Shown here: piece after piece, positions 1 through 7,500 of the stretch | Layout: each line of letters opens with the position of its first letter | Numbering within the stretch: position 1 is the stretch's first letter | Origin: Peptococcaceae bacterium | GTDB lineage: Bacteria; Bacillota; Desulfitobacteriia; Desulfitobacteriales; Desulfitobacteriaceae | NCBI GenBank assembly: GCA_031289815.1 | Contig: JAITOS010000073.1 | Coordinates: 1 to 20,239, forward strand | Length of the DNA stretch: 20,239 bases | Direction: 5' to 3' | Notes under the pieces: model-generated | The model's database searches: none | Told to the model about the DNA's origin: nothing | Seen by the model: the letters and a program-made list of their open reading frames with translations, nothing else | Made by a program: the position numbers and the translations under genes

Positions 1-19
1 GAAGCGTTTTTTTCGGCAT
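1..19 (-). CDS. Start of a partial gene running off the left edge
   Basis: Only the first six codons are in the window (Met-Pro-Lys-Lys-Thr-Leu). The start is supported by a strong GGAGGAG ribosome binding site nine bases upstream of the ATG and by a good promoter about 90 bases upstream (101-130). Nothing can be said about the product. It lies downstream of the Fic gene on the same strand but appears to have its own promoter, so it is probably a separate transcription unit. The call depends on the RBS and promoter rather than on protein sequence. Confidence 0.45.
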
Positions 20-100
20 GATGGACAACTCCTCCGGCTTAATCTTCGTCTCGCTATGACAAAGCCTCCGGCGGTCAAAACGCTGGCGGCTTGTATACTT

Positions 101-130
101 ATTATCCTATAATCCGACAAGGATTGTCAA
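101..130 (-). promoter_or_regulatory. Promoter of the left-edge gene
   Basis: On the minus strand this reads TTGACA (130-125), an 18-base spacer, then GATAAT (106-101), five of six matches to the -10 consensus. Transcription would start near position 94, giving a leader of about 75 bases before the ATG at 19. A small palindrome, GACAA-GGA-TTGTC (116-128), overlaps the -35 box and could be an operator. That role is inference only. Confidence 0.55.
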
Positions 131-254
131 ACCTCACCAAAAACACAAGGTGTGATGGTTCAAAATCATTCGTCCGGTTTATCTTCTCCACTGTGATTAA
201 AAGCCACAAACCCCTTTATTATCAGGGCTTTCATCTTTTTTCGTTTATCTTTTC

Positions 255-283
255 ATCTTACTTGGAATGTATGAAGATGTCAA
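255..283 (-). promoter_or_regulatory. Second minus-strand promoter, upstream of a hairpin
   Basis: TTGACA (283-278), a 17-base spacer and TAAGAT (260-255) form a good sigma-70-type promoter. The predicted start near 248 is followed within about 20 bases by the hairpin at 200-231. The arrangement could be an attenuated leader, a short RNA, or simply a promoter left over from a rearranged gene. No ORF with a usable RBS starts directly behind it. Confidence 0.4.
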
Positions 284-366
284 ATTTATTACCCTCGAAT
301 AAGCGTCTGTTTAACGCCATATATCCCAGTTATTAGGTGTTCAACCTGGCTGATTCCTGTTCGCCT

Positions 367-1206
367 TCAATCAGCGCGGTAAACGTCCTTCACCGTTGGT
401 GTCGCTAGCAATTCACGGTTTTGGAGCTTGTTGTTTTCGCCCAAAAGCAAATTTCCAAAAAAGCTGTTAAGGTATTCCTGTGTCGCGTGAATACCCAGCT
501 TAAAGTCATTGTAATTAGCACGAACCAACGCATTGCGAAAATACCGAGCGTTTGCGGCAAAAATATCATTCGTTACATCAAAACCAAAGGTGCGGAGATA
601 TTTGATCGTAAACACCGCTGTAGTGCGAGTGTTGCCCTCACCAAAGGCGTGAATCTGCCATAACCCTGAAACAAATTTCGCGATATGCTCCACGGTTGCC
701 GCCATTGATAAGCCTTTGTAACGAAAGGCTTTCTCTTGCGCAAAGTCATAGTCCAAGGTCTCACGAATGCTCTGTGCGCTGGCATAATAAACCGTTTCGC
801 CGTTTAGCACCCACTCGCGCTTACTGATGTTATAGTCACGGATTTTTCCCGCAAATTTATATATCCCCTCGAATAATCGGCGATGAATGACGATATATTC
901 TGGAGGGGTGAACGAAAATGTCTTTTCGGAGAGAATCTGAGCAACGCGAGCCGAAACCTTGTCAGCCTCCTCCGTGCGGCTTTCATCATCCGCTTGAGCA
1001 GGACGGGTTTTATAGTAGCTGTGAATTCGCGCGTAAGCCTCGTCCAACGTGATGTCGCCGTTGATGTTCTCGTTTGCTGTAGCGATCAGATAATCCGACG
1101 GCTTTAAGCCATCCACCTGTTGCAAACCGATGGCGGTATTCCAGAGGTAGCCGCGCTCTTTTTTTTCCGGCTCGCCTTGGGTGCTATAGTTTTCAAGATC
1201 AATCAT
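367..1206 (-). CDS. Fic family protein with N-terminal VbhA-like segment
   Basis: This 279-residue protein carries a Fic motif, HAFGEGNTRT at residues 186-195, inside a helical domain (about 95-245). Fic enzymes usually transfer AMP, or another nucleotide or phosphate group, from a cofactor to a hydroxyl of a target protein. The catalytic His, the acidic residue and the GN-x-R core are present. The canonical Pro after His is Ala, and the second Arg of HPFx(D/E)GNGRxxR is absent; the GNTRT form is common in one Fic branch. Residues about 22-66 (ending NENINGDITLDEAYARI) resemble the end of VbhA-type antitoxins fused to Fic domains. A canonical (S/T)xxxE(G/N) inhibitory motif is not evident. 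The ATG has GAGGAG eight bases upstream and its own extended -10 promoter. It is probably a toxin-like or regulatory modifier; the target is unknown. Confidence 0.9.
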   Translation of the reverse strand: MIDLENYSTQGEPEKKERGYLWNTAIGLQQVDGLKPSDYLIATANENINGDITLDEAYARIHSYYKTRPAQADDESRTEEADKVSARVAQILSEKTFSFTPPEYIVIHRRLFEGIYKFAGKIRDYNISKREWVLNGETVYYASAQSIRETLDYDFAQEKAFRYKGLSMAATVEHIAKFVSGLWQIHAFGEGNTRTTAVFTIKYLRTFGFDVTNDIFAANARYFRNALVRANYNDFKLGIHATQEYLNSFFGNLLLGENNKLQNRELLATPTVKDVYRAD

Positions 1207-1238
1207 AACGGTAACTCCTCATTTTTGCTGATGTGATT

Positions 1239-1284
1239 ATTTTACCACAATCTGTTCAACTACCTAACCCGCCGAGTAGTTGAA
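1239..1284 (-). promoter_or_regulatory. Fic promoter with inverted repeat at the -35 position
   Basis: On the minus strand TAAAAT (1244-1239) is preceded by TGG, giving an extended -10 element. The -35 box is poor. Perfect 9-base arms TTCAACTAC (1255-1263) and GTAGTTGAA (1276-1284) flank a 12-base spacer and cover the -35 position. A further GTTGAA-like half-site follows at about 1289-1294. This suggests a regulator-bound operator. The binding protein is unknown; the HTH protein of the neighbouring operon is one candidate, by proximity only. Confidence 0.45.
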
Positions 1285-1375
1285 TGTCGTTGAACGTCAT
1301 CCTTTTCATTTCGTCAGCTTTAAAAACTCTTCTTTGTTGACCACTTGCGCCCCATTTCGACCACCTTAGTTAGCT

Positions 1376-1468
1376 TCAACCCTGCCGCCTCGCCTGGATC
1401 TCGTAATCCGCATTCATGTGCTTGTAATCGTCCCGCGTCAGCACGCCATCTTTCCAATCCTCATACAG
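1376..1468 (-). pseudogene. Remnant of a large serine recombinase
   Basis: A 30-codon minus-strand stretch reads LYEDWKDGVLTRDDYKHMNA followed by a few more residues and a stop. This matches, from memory, the conserved 'KLYEDWK-x-G-x-(L/I)T-x-(E/D)-(E/D)Y' segment in the C-terminal half of large serine recombinases of the TnpX/TndX type, which mobilise conjugative and mobilisable transposons. Stop codons lie on both sides and the catalytic N-terminal domain is missing. It is a decayed fragment. It lies between the AT-rich 407-residue gene and the Fic gene, suggesting past insertion or excision of a mobile element here. Confidence 0.55.
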
Positions 1469-1542
1469 CGATTATTATTTGTAGCGAAGGATTTTGGAAA
1501 GTTCCTTTTATCAATAGCGATTTATCATTGCAGTATGTTTAT

Positions 1543-2766
1543 CTAATTACGTTTCAGTTGTAAAGATGCTACTTTCTTAATATTCCTATATTTTCTATTA
1601 TCCTTATCACTAATCAAATCATATATAACGTCAGTAACATCAACTATACCAAGAGCAAGTAATGGAATTGATAACAATCCGTTGGCTGCTCCGTTGACTG
1701 CACAAACGGCAATTGAACAAACTATCCTACCTCTCTTTATTGAAAATTTTATTTTGTTGCGCATATGCTTGTTACAATGATCAATTATTTTTCTTGCCAT
1801 CTCCTCCTTATAAATTTGTGGATTTTCAACTCCGTGTACTTTTGTATTGCCAGTAATTTCTGCAATATCGTTCCAGTTTAACTTGGAATAACTTTCCACA
1901 GAATCAATGTCCATAGTGTATTTATCGCAAGTGTCCCCCGAATAATTGGCAATATAATCGCTTAATTCGTCTACTAGATAATCATTCGTAAGGTTTGTAT
2001 AAGACTGCGGTGAACGACCTGTCAATGACTCGCAAACAACCGCATTATAAAACAAATCAACAATACACCTTACATCGTTTCCGTAAGCACTATCAATCTT
2101 TTTGATCTTTTCGTAATAAAATGTTCGTCTGTCCTGTTCCCCGCCCGTTGTTGCCTCTTGAAACATATTAGATAAATATTTATTAGCGATTTTTAGATTC
2201 TTGCTATATCTGTTATTATAAATATATCCTTCGATATACTTTCCCAAAGAAACACTCGGATTTTGTGCCTCTAAATATCGGCGTTCATTCTTACAGTCTA
2301 TTTCTTCCAACGTTTCAATTAATTTGCGCAAATTTCCAGTTTTGTCAAAACTAATTTCATTGGTTTTTCTTTCTAAATATTTCTCTAATTCTCTTTTTTT
2401 ATCTCCCTTTTCGCTGTCACCCCCCTCTGAATAATGCGGCAAGTTTGAAAGTGACATTCCGCTCTTTATAGCAGACAGTAACGCTTCTCGCAAATTTTTC
2501 CTTCCGAAACATGAAATCATTATTTTGTTATCTCGTAACAATTTATGTACTACGGTTATATCATTATCGTCCAATAATAAATTGATAATTGGCAAAGAAT
2601 CCAAAACTTGTGTCTGCGAAAACACGGGAACATTTGGATTAAACAAAATGTTTAATTTCAGTATAGAATTTGCAATTACAGAATTATGCTCAACCTCAAT
2701 TGGCTCATTATAATCCTTGTTGGCTCTTACTGTATCAAAAGTATCAAGATACATACGTTCGCTCAT
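1543..2766 (-). CDS. Uncharacterised 407-residue protein with C-terminal hydrophobic segment
   Basis: I do not recognise this family. The protein is mostly charged and helical-looking, with a Lys/Glu/Asp-rich stretch near residues 115-165 that could be a coiled coil. About 30 hydrophobic residues lie near 347-377 (including GLLSIPLLALGIVDV), followed by a basic tail, so it may be membrane-associated. No catalytic motif is apparent. The start was placed at the ATG at 2766 rather than the in-frame GTG at 2778, because AAAGGTG sits nine bases before the ATG and overlaps the GTG. The gene is visibly AT-rich compared with the HTH-HipA pair and with the glucan synthase, which suggests separate acquisition. 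It lies 42 bases after the antitoxin-like gene and may be co-transcribed with it, occupying the position where a toxin would be expected. Confidence 0.7.
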   Translation of the reverse strand: MSERMYLDTFDTVRANKDYNEPIEVEHNSVIANSILKLNILFNPNVPVFSQTQVLDSLPIINLLLDDNDITVVHKLLRDNKIMISCFGRKNLREALLSAIKSGMSLSNLPHYSEGGDSEKGDKKRELEKYLERKTNEISFDKTGNLRKLIETLEEIDCKNERRYLEAQNPSVSLGKYIEGYIYNNRYSKNLKIANKYLSNMFQEATTGGEQDRRTFYYEKIKKIDSAYGNDVRCIVDLFYNAVVCESLTGRSPQSYTNLTNDYLVDELSDYIANYSGDTCDKYTMDIDSVESYSKLNWNDIAEITGNTKVHGVENPQIYKEEMARKIIDHCNKHMRNKIKFSIKRGRIVCSIAVCAVNGAANGLLSIPLLALGIVDVTDVIYDLISDKDNRKYRNIKKVASLQLKRN

Positions 2767-2808
2767 ATTTTTATTCACCTTTCTTTTTCTGTTATCATCA
2801 TGCCATAC

Positions 2809-3024
2809 TCAATAACCATTAGATAACGGCACACACTCAGACAAAGGCGTTGCCATGCCTTCTTTGATGGATTCGGTCATCCCTGGTATTGAGGCTAAAT
2901 AATCATCGTCGTTATCGAACAGTCCGAGTCTGTATTTCTGAAACGATATAAACTCAATCACCTTTTCGACTGCCATTTCCGGCAAAGCGTCAATCTGGGC
3001 CTTTGCATAATCGCGGTTACTCAT
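2809..3024 (-). CDS. Small antitoxin-like protein
   Basis: This 71-residue protein contains a stretch 'DALPEMAVEKVIEFISFQKY' and later 'SIPGMTESIKEGMATPLSEC'. It resembles a widespread Bacillota family of small proteins annotated as type II antitoxin components next to RelE/ParE- or YoeB-like toxins; this comes from memory, not a search. Relatives I recall end in about 'SECVPLSEVWPDV', whereas this one ends 'SECVPLSNGY', so the last residues may be lost or replaced. The ATG at 3024 is chosen over an in-frame GTG at 3033 because AAGGAGG lies nine bases before the ATG and abuts the GTG. No known toxin follows; the 407-residue protein does. Its predicted role is as an antitoxin or regulatory partner. 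Confidence 0.65.
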   Translation of the reverse strand: MSNRDYAKAQIDALPEMAVEKVIEFISFQKYRLGLFDNDDDYLASIPGMTESIKEGMATPLSECVPLSNGY

Positions 3025-3029
3025 GGTTA

Positions 3030-3086
3030 TCACCCTCCTTCATATCCTTCTATGTCACCACCAATTTTTTGTTCAATAGCTTTCAT
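3030..3086 (-). CDS. Possible 18-codon leader ORF between kinase and antitoxin-like genes
   Basis: An ATG at 3086 starts MKAIEQKIGGDIEGYEGG and stops at 3030, five bases before the downstream ATG at 3024. GGAGAGG lies six bases upstream of the start, and the ORF begins 21 bases after the kinase stop. Its last codons contain the AAGGAGG used by the next gene, so its translation could be coupled to that gene. It may instead be the remnant N-terminus of a lost gene. There is no family match and translation is inferred from signals only. Confidence 0.35.
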   Translation of the reverse strand: MKAIEQKIGGDIEGYEGG

Positions 3087-3107
3087 CCTGTACCTCTCCA
3101 TTCTTCA

Positions 3108-4319
3108 TCAGGATGGCAGCACCTTGCCAATAACACCGTCTATCATTTTTATCAATTCCGCCGCCCGCCTGCGCACATAGTCTTGGATAAGCTCCAGCCG
3201 TTCGGCGTCCCAATTATAACGACTATGCCGCTTGAACTTGAAACCCGAAAGGCGGGATAGCTGCTCTGCCTGCAACGCGCCGCCAAATTCCCGCGCCTGC
3301 GCATCGAAGGGCTGTTTGAAGTAGTTAGCGTAAGCCCGCCTGTGCGTATCCAACTTGCGCAATTCCTGAATGGACGAATAATTGAACAGGCTGATACCGT
3401 TGTCAAAAATCGGCGCGTTCCCGGTGATCTTGCCGCTGTGATTGTCCCGCAGAACGCCGAAGTTGCCAAGGTGTCTGTCCTCATTCAGGATAAGGCTGTC
3501 AAAAATGAGCGTTGACGCGAAATAGTCAAACAGCCTCGTTCCGTTTTCGCGGTCAAACGCTTTGAACCATTCGCCGCAAAAGGAATAATAGGACGCGGAA
3601 TCCTTATCCTCGCGCGCTCTGAGGAGGGAGGCCATCGGCACATACGCCGTGTCGATGTCAGTGAACAGTTCGCAGGTACAGCCAAGTACGCCTTTCCAGC
3701 GGGACAGCCCGTATGTTACAGGGTTCAGCCCCATCGCTTCCGCGATTTGCGCGGCGTAATACTCGCTGTACGGCTCAAGCGGGTCAGGAGCCGCGGCGTA
3801 TTGCCGCCACACCCCGCCCTTGAACAGAATAATCCTGCCGTTTCGGTACCGCCACGCTTTCGGCAGCATACCGTTGGTTGTAAACTCCGGCGAAGTGCGA
3901 ACCCGCCGCGCTTCTCCCTCGCTGAGGCTTTCCCCGGTCAGCGCGGTCAGCGCGAGAATTTCCGAAAAACGGTTTTCATAGAGGTTGAGTTCAGAAAACT
4001 TCCCCGCGAAGCCTTCCGGCACGACCCAATAACTGTCGTTCAGCGAAAGACCCCTGCAAACGTCGATCGTCCCTTTGGTGTCGCGCAGCGACAGACCCAT
4101 TGTATTGAGGATGTTGTGGACGTAGGCGCGGTTCTTGGGGATGGTACGCCGACCCAGCCACTTCAAAACGCCGTCGCCCGTAACTTCCATATCGAGTGGC
4201 AGCAGGTTTCGCGATCCCGTCACCTGGGTAATCGTCACCGCGTACCCCGCAGCGCCGCCTGTCATCCTGAATGAGAGCAGCGGCGTATCGTACAGCCTGA
4301 GTTCGTAATGATCGCTCAT
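3108..4319 (-). CDS. HipA-like serine/threonine kinase
   Basis: This 403-residue protein is a HipA-type kinase, a family known as toxins that phosphorylate proteins such as glutamyl-tRNA synthetase and induce dormancy. Visible features are TTNGMLPKAW near residues 145-155, resembling the HipA 'S-G-x-Q-PK' ATP loop; LFKGG near 165 with the likely ATP-binding Lys; NEDRHLGNFG near 278-287, the N-x-DRH-x-x-N catalytic loop; and FDNG near 303, the metal-binding Asp motif. All key catalytic residues appear intact. The HipA N-terminal subdomain is replaced by an unrelated N-terminus of about 135 residues. The start is the ATG at 4319, which overlaps the stop of the upstream HTH gene as ATGA, implying translational coupling. 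An open frame extends upstream to 4406 but runs inside the HTH gene. The substrate is unknown. Confidence 0.88.
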   Translation of the reverse strand: MSDHYELRLYDTPLLSFRMTGGAAGYAVTITQVTGSRNLLPLDMEVTGDGVLKWLGRRTIPKNRAYVHNILNTMGLSLRDTKGTIDVCRGLSLNDSYWVVPEGFAGKFSELNLYENRFSEILALTALTGESLSEGEARRVRTSPEFTTNGMLPKAWRYRNGRIILFKGGVWRQYAAAPDPLEPYSEYYAAQIAEAMGLNPVTYGLSRWKGVLGCTCELFTDIDTAYVPMASLLRAREDKDSASYYSFCGEWFKAFDRENGTRLFDYFASTLIFDSLILNEDRHLGNFGVLRDNHSGKITGNAPIFDNGISLFNYSSIQELRKLDTHRRAYANYFKQPFDAQAREFGGALQAEQLSRLSGFKFKRHSRYNWDAERLELIQDYVRRRAAELIKMIDGVIGKVLPS

Positions 4320-4519
4320 GGCGCTTCCCCACCGCACCGCTTTATTTCTCTGGCGGCTTTCGTCCTGCCATCCATCGGTTTCGGCGCGTCCTTGCGGATA
4401 AGCCACATATGCCCAAGGCGCACAGCACCGTCCACGCGCCCACCCTCACATTGGGACTGCACTTGCCGGATCGTAATGCCCCACCGGTTCGCCGCTTCTT
4501 TCGTCGTCATATAGTCCAC
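4316..4519 (-). CDS. Small helix-turn-helix DNA-binding protein (excisionase/MerR-like)
   Basis: This 67-residue protein begins with a winged-helix/excisionase-type HTH, TTKEAANRWGITIRQVQSQC (residues 5-24), followed by 'GAVRLGHMWLI' and 'KDAPKP'. This layout is common in Bacillota as the small gene paired with HipA-like or Fic genes. It probably autoregulates the operon and may play the HipB-like antitoxin role, since no Xre-type HipB is present. The start is taken as GTG at 4519, with GGAGGG eight bases upstream. The in-frame ATG at 4510 would be 17 bases from that RBS. Its stop overlaps the kinase start (ATGA). Confidence 0.8.
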   Translation of the reverse strand: MDYMTTKEAANRWGITIRQVQSQCEGGRVDGAVRLGHMWLIRKDAPKPMDGRTKAAREIKRCGGEAP

Positions 4520-4552
4520 GCTTAAAACCCTCCGCCTAAGTATCTATATATC

Positions 4553-4561
4553 ATTATACCA
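4553..4561 (-). promoter_or_regulatory. Extended -10 promoter of the HTH-HipA operon
   Basis: On the minus strand TGG-TATAAT (4561-4553) is a perfect -10 with an extended -10 TG. The -35 region (TTATAT about 17 bases upstream) is weak, as is usual for extended -10 promoters. It lies in the 78-base gap after the glucan synthase stop, 34 bases before the GTG start. No strong terminator is visible between the glucan synthase and this promoter, so read-through is possible. Confidence 0.65.
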
Positions 4562-4597
4562 CGTTTCCGCGAAGAATATAAGCTATTTTTTAAACCC

Positions 4598-7500
4598 TCA
4601 TCCCATCACGGCCAACACGCGGTGTTCCAGCCCGTCGTCCCTTAACGGTACGCTCTCCCCTGCCAGCGGCTGGCCATCCAGAAACAACTGACTGATACCA
4701 GTCATTTTCCCTTGCGGATTTTGCACGCAAATCCGGTACTGCGTACTCCGATACTGATAGGACAGGCTGTATTCCGGCCAATCGGGGGAAATACAAGGCT
4801 TCAGGGTCAGCTGATCGCCTTGCACGCGGAACCCCAGAATGCCCTCGACCGCGGCTTGATACATCCAACCGGCGGCGCCGGTATACCAGGTCCAGCCGCC
4901 TCGCCCCACGTGCTGCGGATTGGCGTAAACATCAGCCGCCATGACGTAGGGTTCCGCCTTATAGCGGACGGCTTCCATCTCGGTGCGGGCGTGATTGACG
5001 GGATTTAACATCTGCCAGAGGGCCAGAGCTTTATCCCCCTGCCCTCTGGCGGCAAAGGCCAGAACCGTCCAGATCGCGCCGTGGGTGTATTGTCCGCCGT
5101 TTTCCCGTATTCCCGGAAGATAGCCGCTGATATAGCCGGGATCCGGCTCAGCCTTATCAAAAGGAGGGGTTAATAAGAGCAACAGACCGTCGTCTTTACG
5201 CCACAAATAGTTTTCCAGAGCCAGCATCGCGTCATGGAGCCGGGATTCCTTTTCCGAACCGGCCAGAACCGCCCAGGATTGCGCCAGGGCGTCGATTTGG
5301 CATTCGGCGTTATCGGCGGAGCCCAGCGGCGTCCCGTCGTCAAAATAGGCTCGGCGATACCAGCCGCCGTCCCAGCCGTGCGCTTCGATATTTTCTCTTA
5401 ATTCCTTAGCGGTTTGCCGATAACGCTCCGCCCGCGCCTGATCCTGCCGCTGGAAACAGAGATGGGCGAAACGCTCCAGGATCGTCAACAGGAACCAGCC
5501 TAACCAGATACTTTCCCCTTTACCGGCGCGGCCCACCCGGTTCAGACCGTCGTTCCAGTCGCCGCTGCCCATCAGCGGCAGACCGTGAGCGCCAAACCGC
5601 AGGGAGCGGTCGATGGCCCGCGCACAATGTTCATACACACTCCCCATTTCCGCAGACGTGCCGGGAGCGGAATAGCGTTCATCTTCTTCCTCTTCCAGCA
5701 GGGAATCCTCCAGAAAGGGCGTGATTTCATCCAGTACGCTGACATCCCGGGTGTGTTCCAGATAATCCAGAGTGACATACGGCAGCCACAATAAATCGTC
5801 CGAGAACTTCGTGCGTATCCCCTTCCCGGTTTCCGGATGCCACCAATGCTGCACGTCCCCTTCCAGAAACTGGCGGCTGCTGTGCAGGAGGATCTGCTCC
5901 CGCGTCCATTGCGGTTGTAAAACGCTGAAAGCCATCACATCCTGAAGCTGGTCGCGATAGCCGAACGCGCCGCCCGCTTGATAAAAGGCGGAACGCGCCC
6001 AGAGACGGCAGACGGTGGTTTGATAGATCAGCCAACGATTGACGAGCAGATCCATAGCTTTATCCGGCGTTTGGATGTGCAGGGTTTGCAATAACTCTCG
6101 CCAAAACTCTTGGACTTCTTTTAAAGCGCCGTCCGCCGCCTCCGGCTCCTGATAGGCGGTGAGGATAGCCGCCAGTTCTTCCTTGCCGGAGGCTTCGCCG
6201 AAGAAAAAGAACAGGGTGCGGCTGGCGTGGGCTTCGAGGACAAAGGACGTTTGCACCGCCAGACAAGGATCATACCCGGCGCCTGTATTCCCGGATAAAG
6301 AAGGGCGGCGGAGACCATCGGGGCGCTTGACGTCTCCGTAACGGCCCAGGAATTCTGTCCGGTCTCCGGTATAGGAGAGCGCTTCCCCGCCCGCCGCTTT
6401 GAGGAAAACGATTTTCCCGGCAAATTCTTCCCGATAGAGATTGCGGGCCAGGAGACAGGCGTTCGCTTCATCGTATTCAGAAACAAGGTAGGGCGCGGTC
6501 AGCTCACGCGACGCCCCCAGGACGATCTCGGCGTAATAGGTCGCCGCCAGCTTTCTTTTTTTCCCCGTAAGGTCGCTCAATTGCAGCCGGACAATCTTCA
6601 CAGGGGCTTGCCGGGGGACGAACAGGGTTAATTGCTGACTTAAACCGTGGCTGGCGTGTTCAAATACCGTATACCCCTGTCCGTATTTAATGGTGTAGGG
6701 TTCCTTCTCCCGCAGCGGTTCCGGCGTGACCGTCCACAATGTCCCCTCTTCCCGGTCGCTGAGATAGAGAACCTCGGACAGAGGATCCAGCACCGGATCA
6801 TTGGACCAGGCGGTCAGTTTATTTTCGCGGCTGTTTCCCGACCAGGTATAACCGCCGCCGGAGGCTGATATCTGAAAACCAAAGGTTTTATTCGCCTGGA
6901 TATTGATCCACGGTAAAGGCGTTTGCCGGTCTTCCTTCAAGTGGATGATATATTCCGTCCCTTCCTGATTAAAGCCGCCCAGTCCGTTATAGAACTGGAG
7001 GGTTTCCTGCTCCGCGTCCAACGGCGCCGTCGGGAGGAGCGGCGACGGTTTTTTCGCGCTTCGCGCCTGATCCGGGCTTTGCTCGCGCTTTAAGGCGGCG
7101 TCGGGGTGATGGAGAGGGCTTATTTTCCTGATTTGGGCGTGCAATGAACCCGCGTCGCCGCTAAAGAGCAGACGGGCGACAGCGTGAAGGAGACGGAGAT
7201 CGTCCGCCGGCAGATGCTGCTTTTGCAGAATATGAACCGTTCCTTGCCCTTCCTCCCGGTGACGGCTATGGCCGACGGTTGTCAGATCTCTTAACAGGTC
7301 GTACAGATTTTGCCGGTAGCCGCTTTCATCTTCGTTGAGGATCACTAAATCCGTCAACAGCCCTTTTTGCAGCCAATAATCATGAATTTTCAGCAGCTGG
7401 CGAATGAGTTCTAAATGTTCAAACTGCGAGACTTTCGCCAAGATGACCGGAATATCGCCGGAGACGCCATAGGCCCATAAGCCGGCTTGTCCTTTGACGT

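Larger units (their letters stand above)
20..366. other. Intergenic region with two minus-strand promoters and a hairpin
   Basis: No convincing gene lies between the Fic stop and the left-edge start codon. The region holds two minus-strand sigma-70-type promoters (255-283 and 101-130). Between them is an imperfect hairpin whose outer arms AAAGCC (200-205) and GGCTTT (226-231) enclose an AGGG/CCCT pair. A short plus-strand open frame (91-336) crosses these signals, has no family resemblance and was not called. No clear terminator for the Fic gene was found apart from this hairpin, which is followed on the minus strand by TTTTAATC. Confidence 0.5.
1207..1542. other. Intergenic region with the Fic promoter and recombinase debris
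   Basis: These 336 bases hold the Fic promoter and inverted repeat (1239-1284), the serine recombinase fragment (1376-1468) and otherwise nothing recognisable. The plus-strand open frame crossing it shows no family resemblance. No clear rho-independent terminator for the 407-residue gene is visible after its stop at 1543. Confidence 0.5.

Noticed and set aside
91..336. 81-codon plus-strand ORF near the left edge
   Set aside because: It crosses two minus-strand promoters and a hairpin, has no RBS at its first ATG and shows no family resemblance.
4320..4406. Upstream extension of the HipA-like kinase by 29 residues
   Set aside because: It lies within the HTH gene in another frame. The ATG at 4319 overlapping the HTH stop is the normal coupled start.
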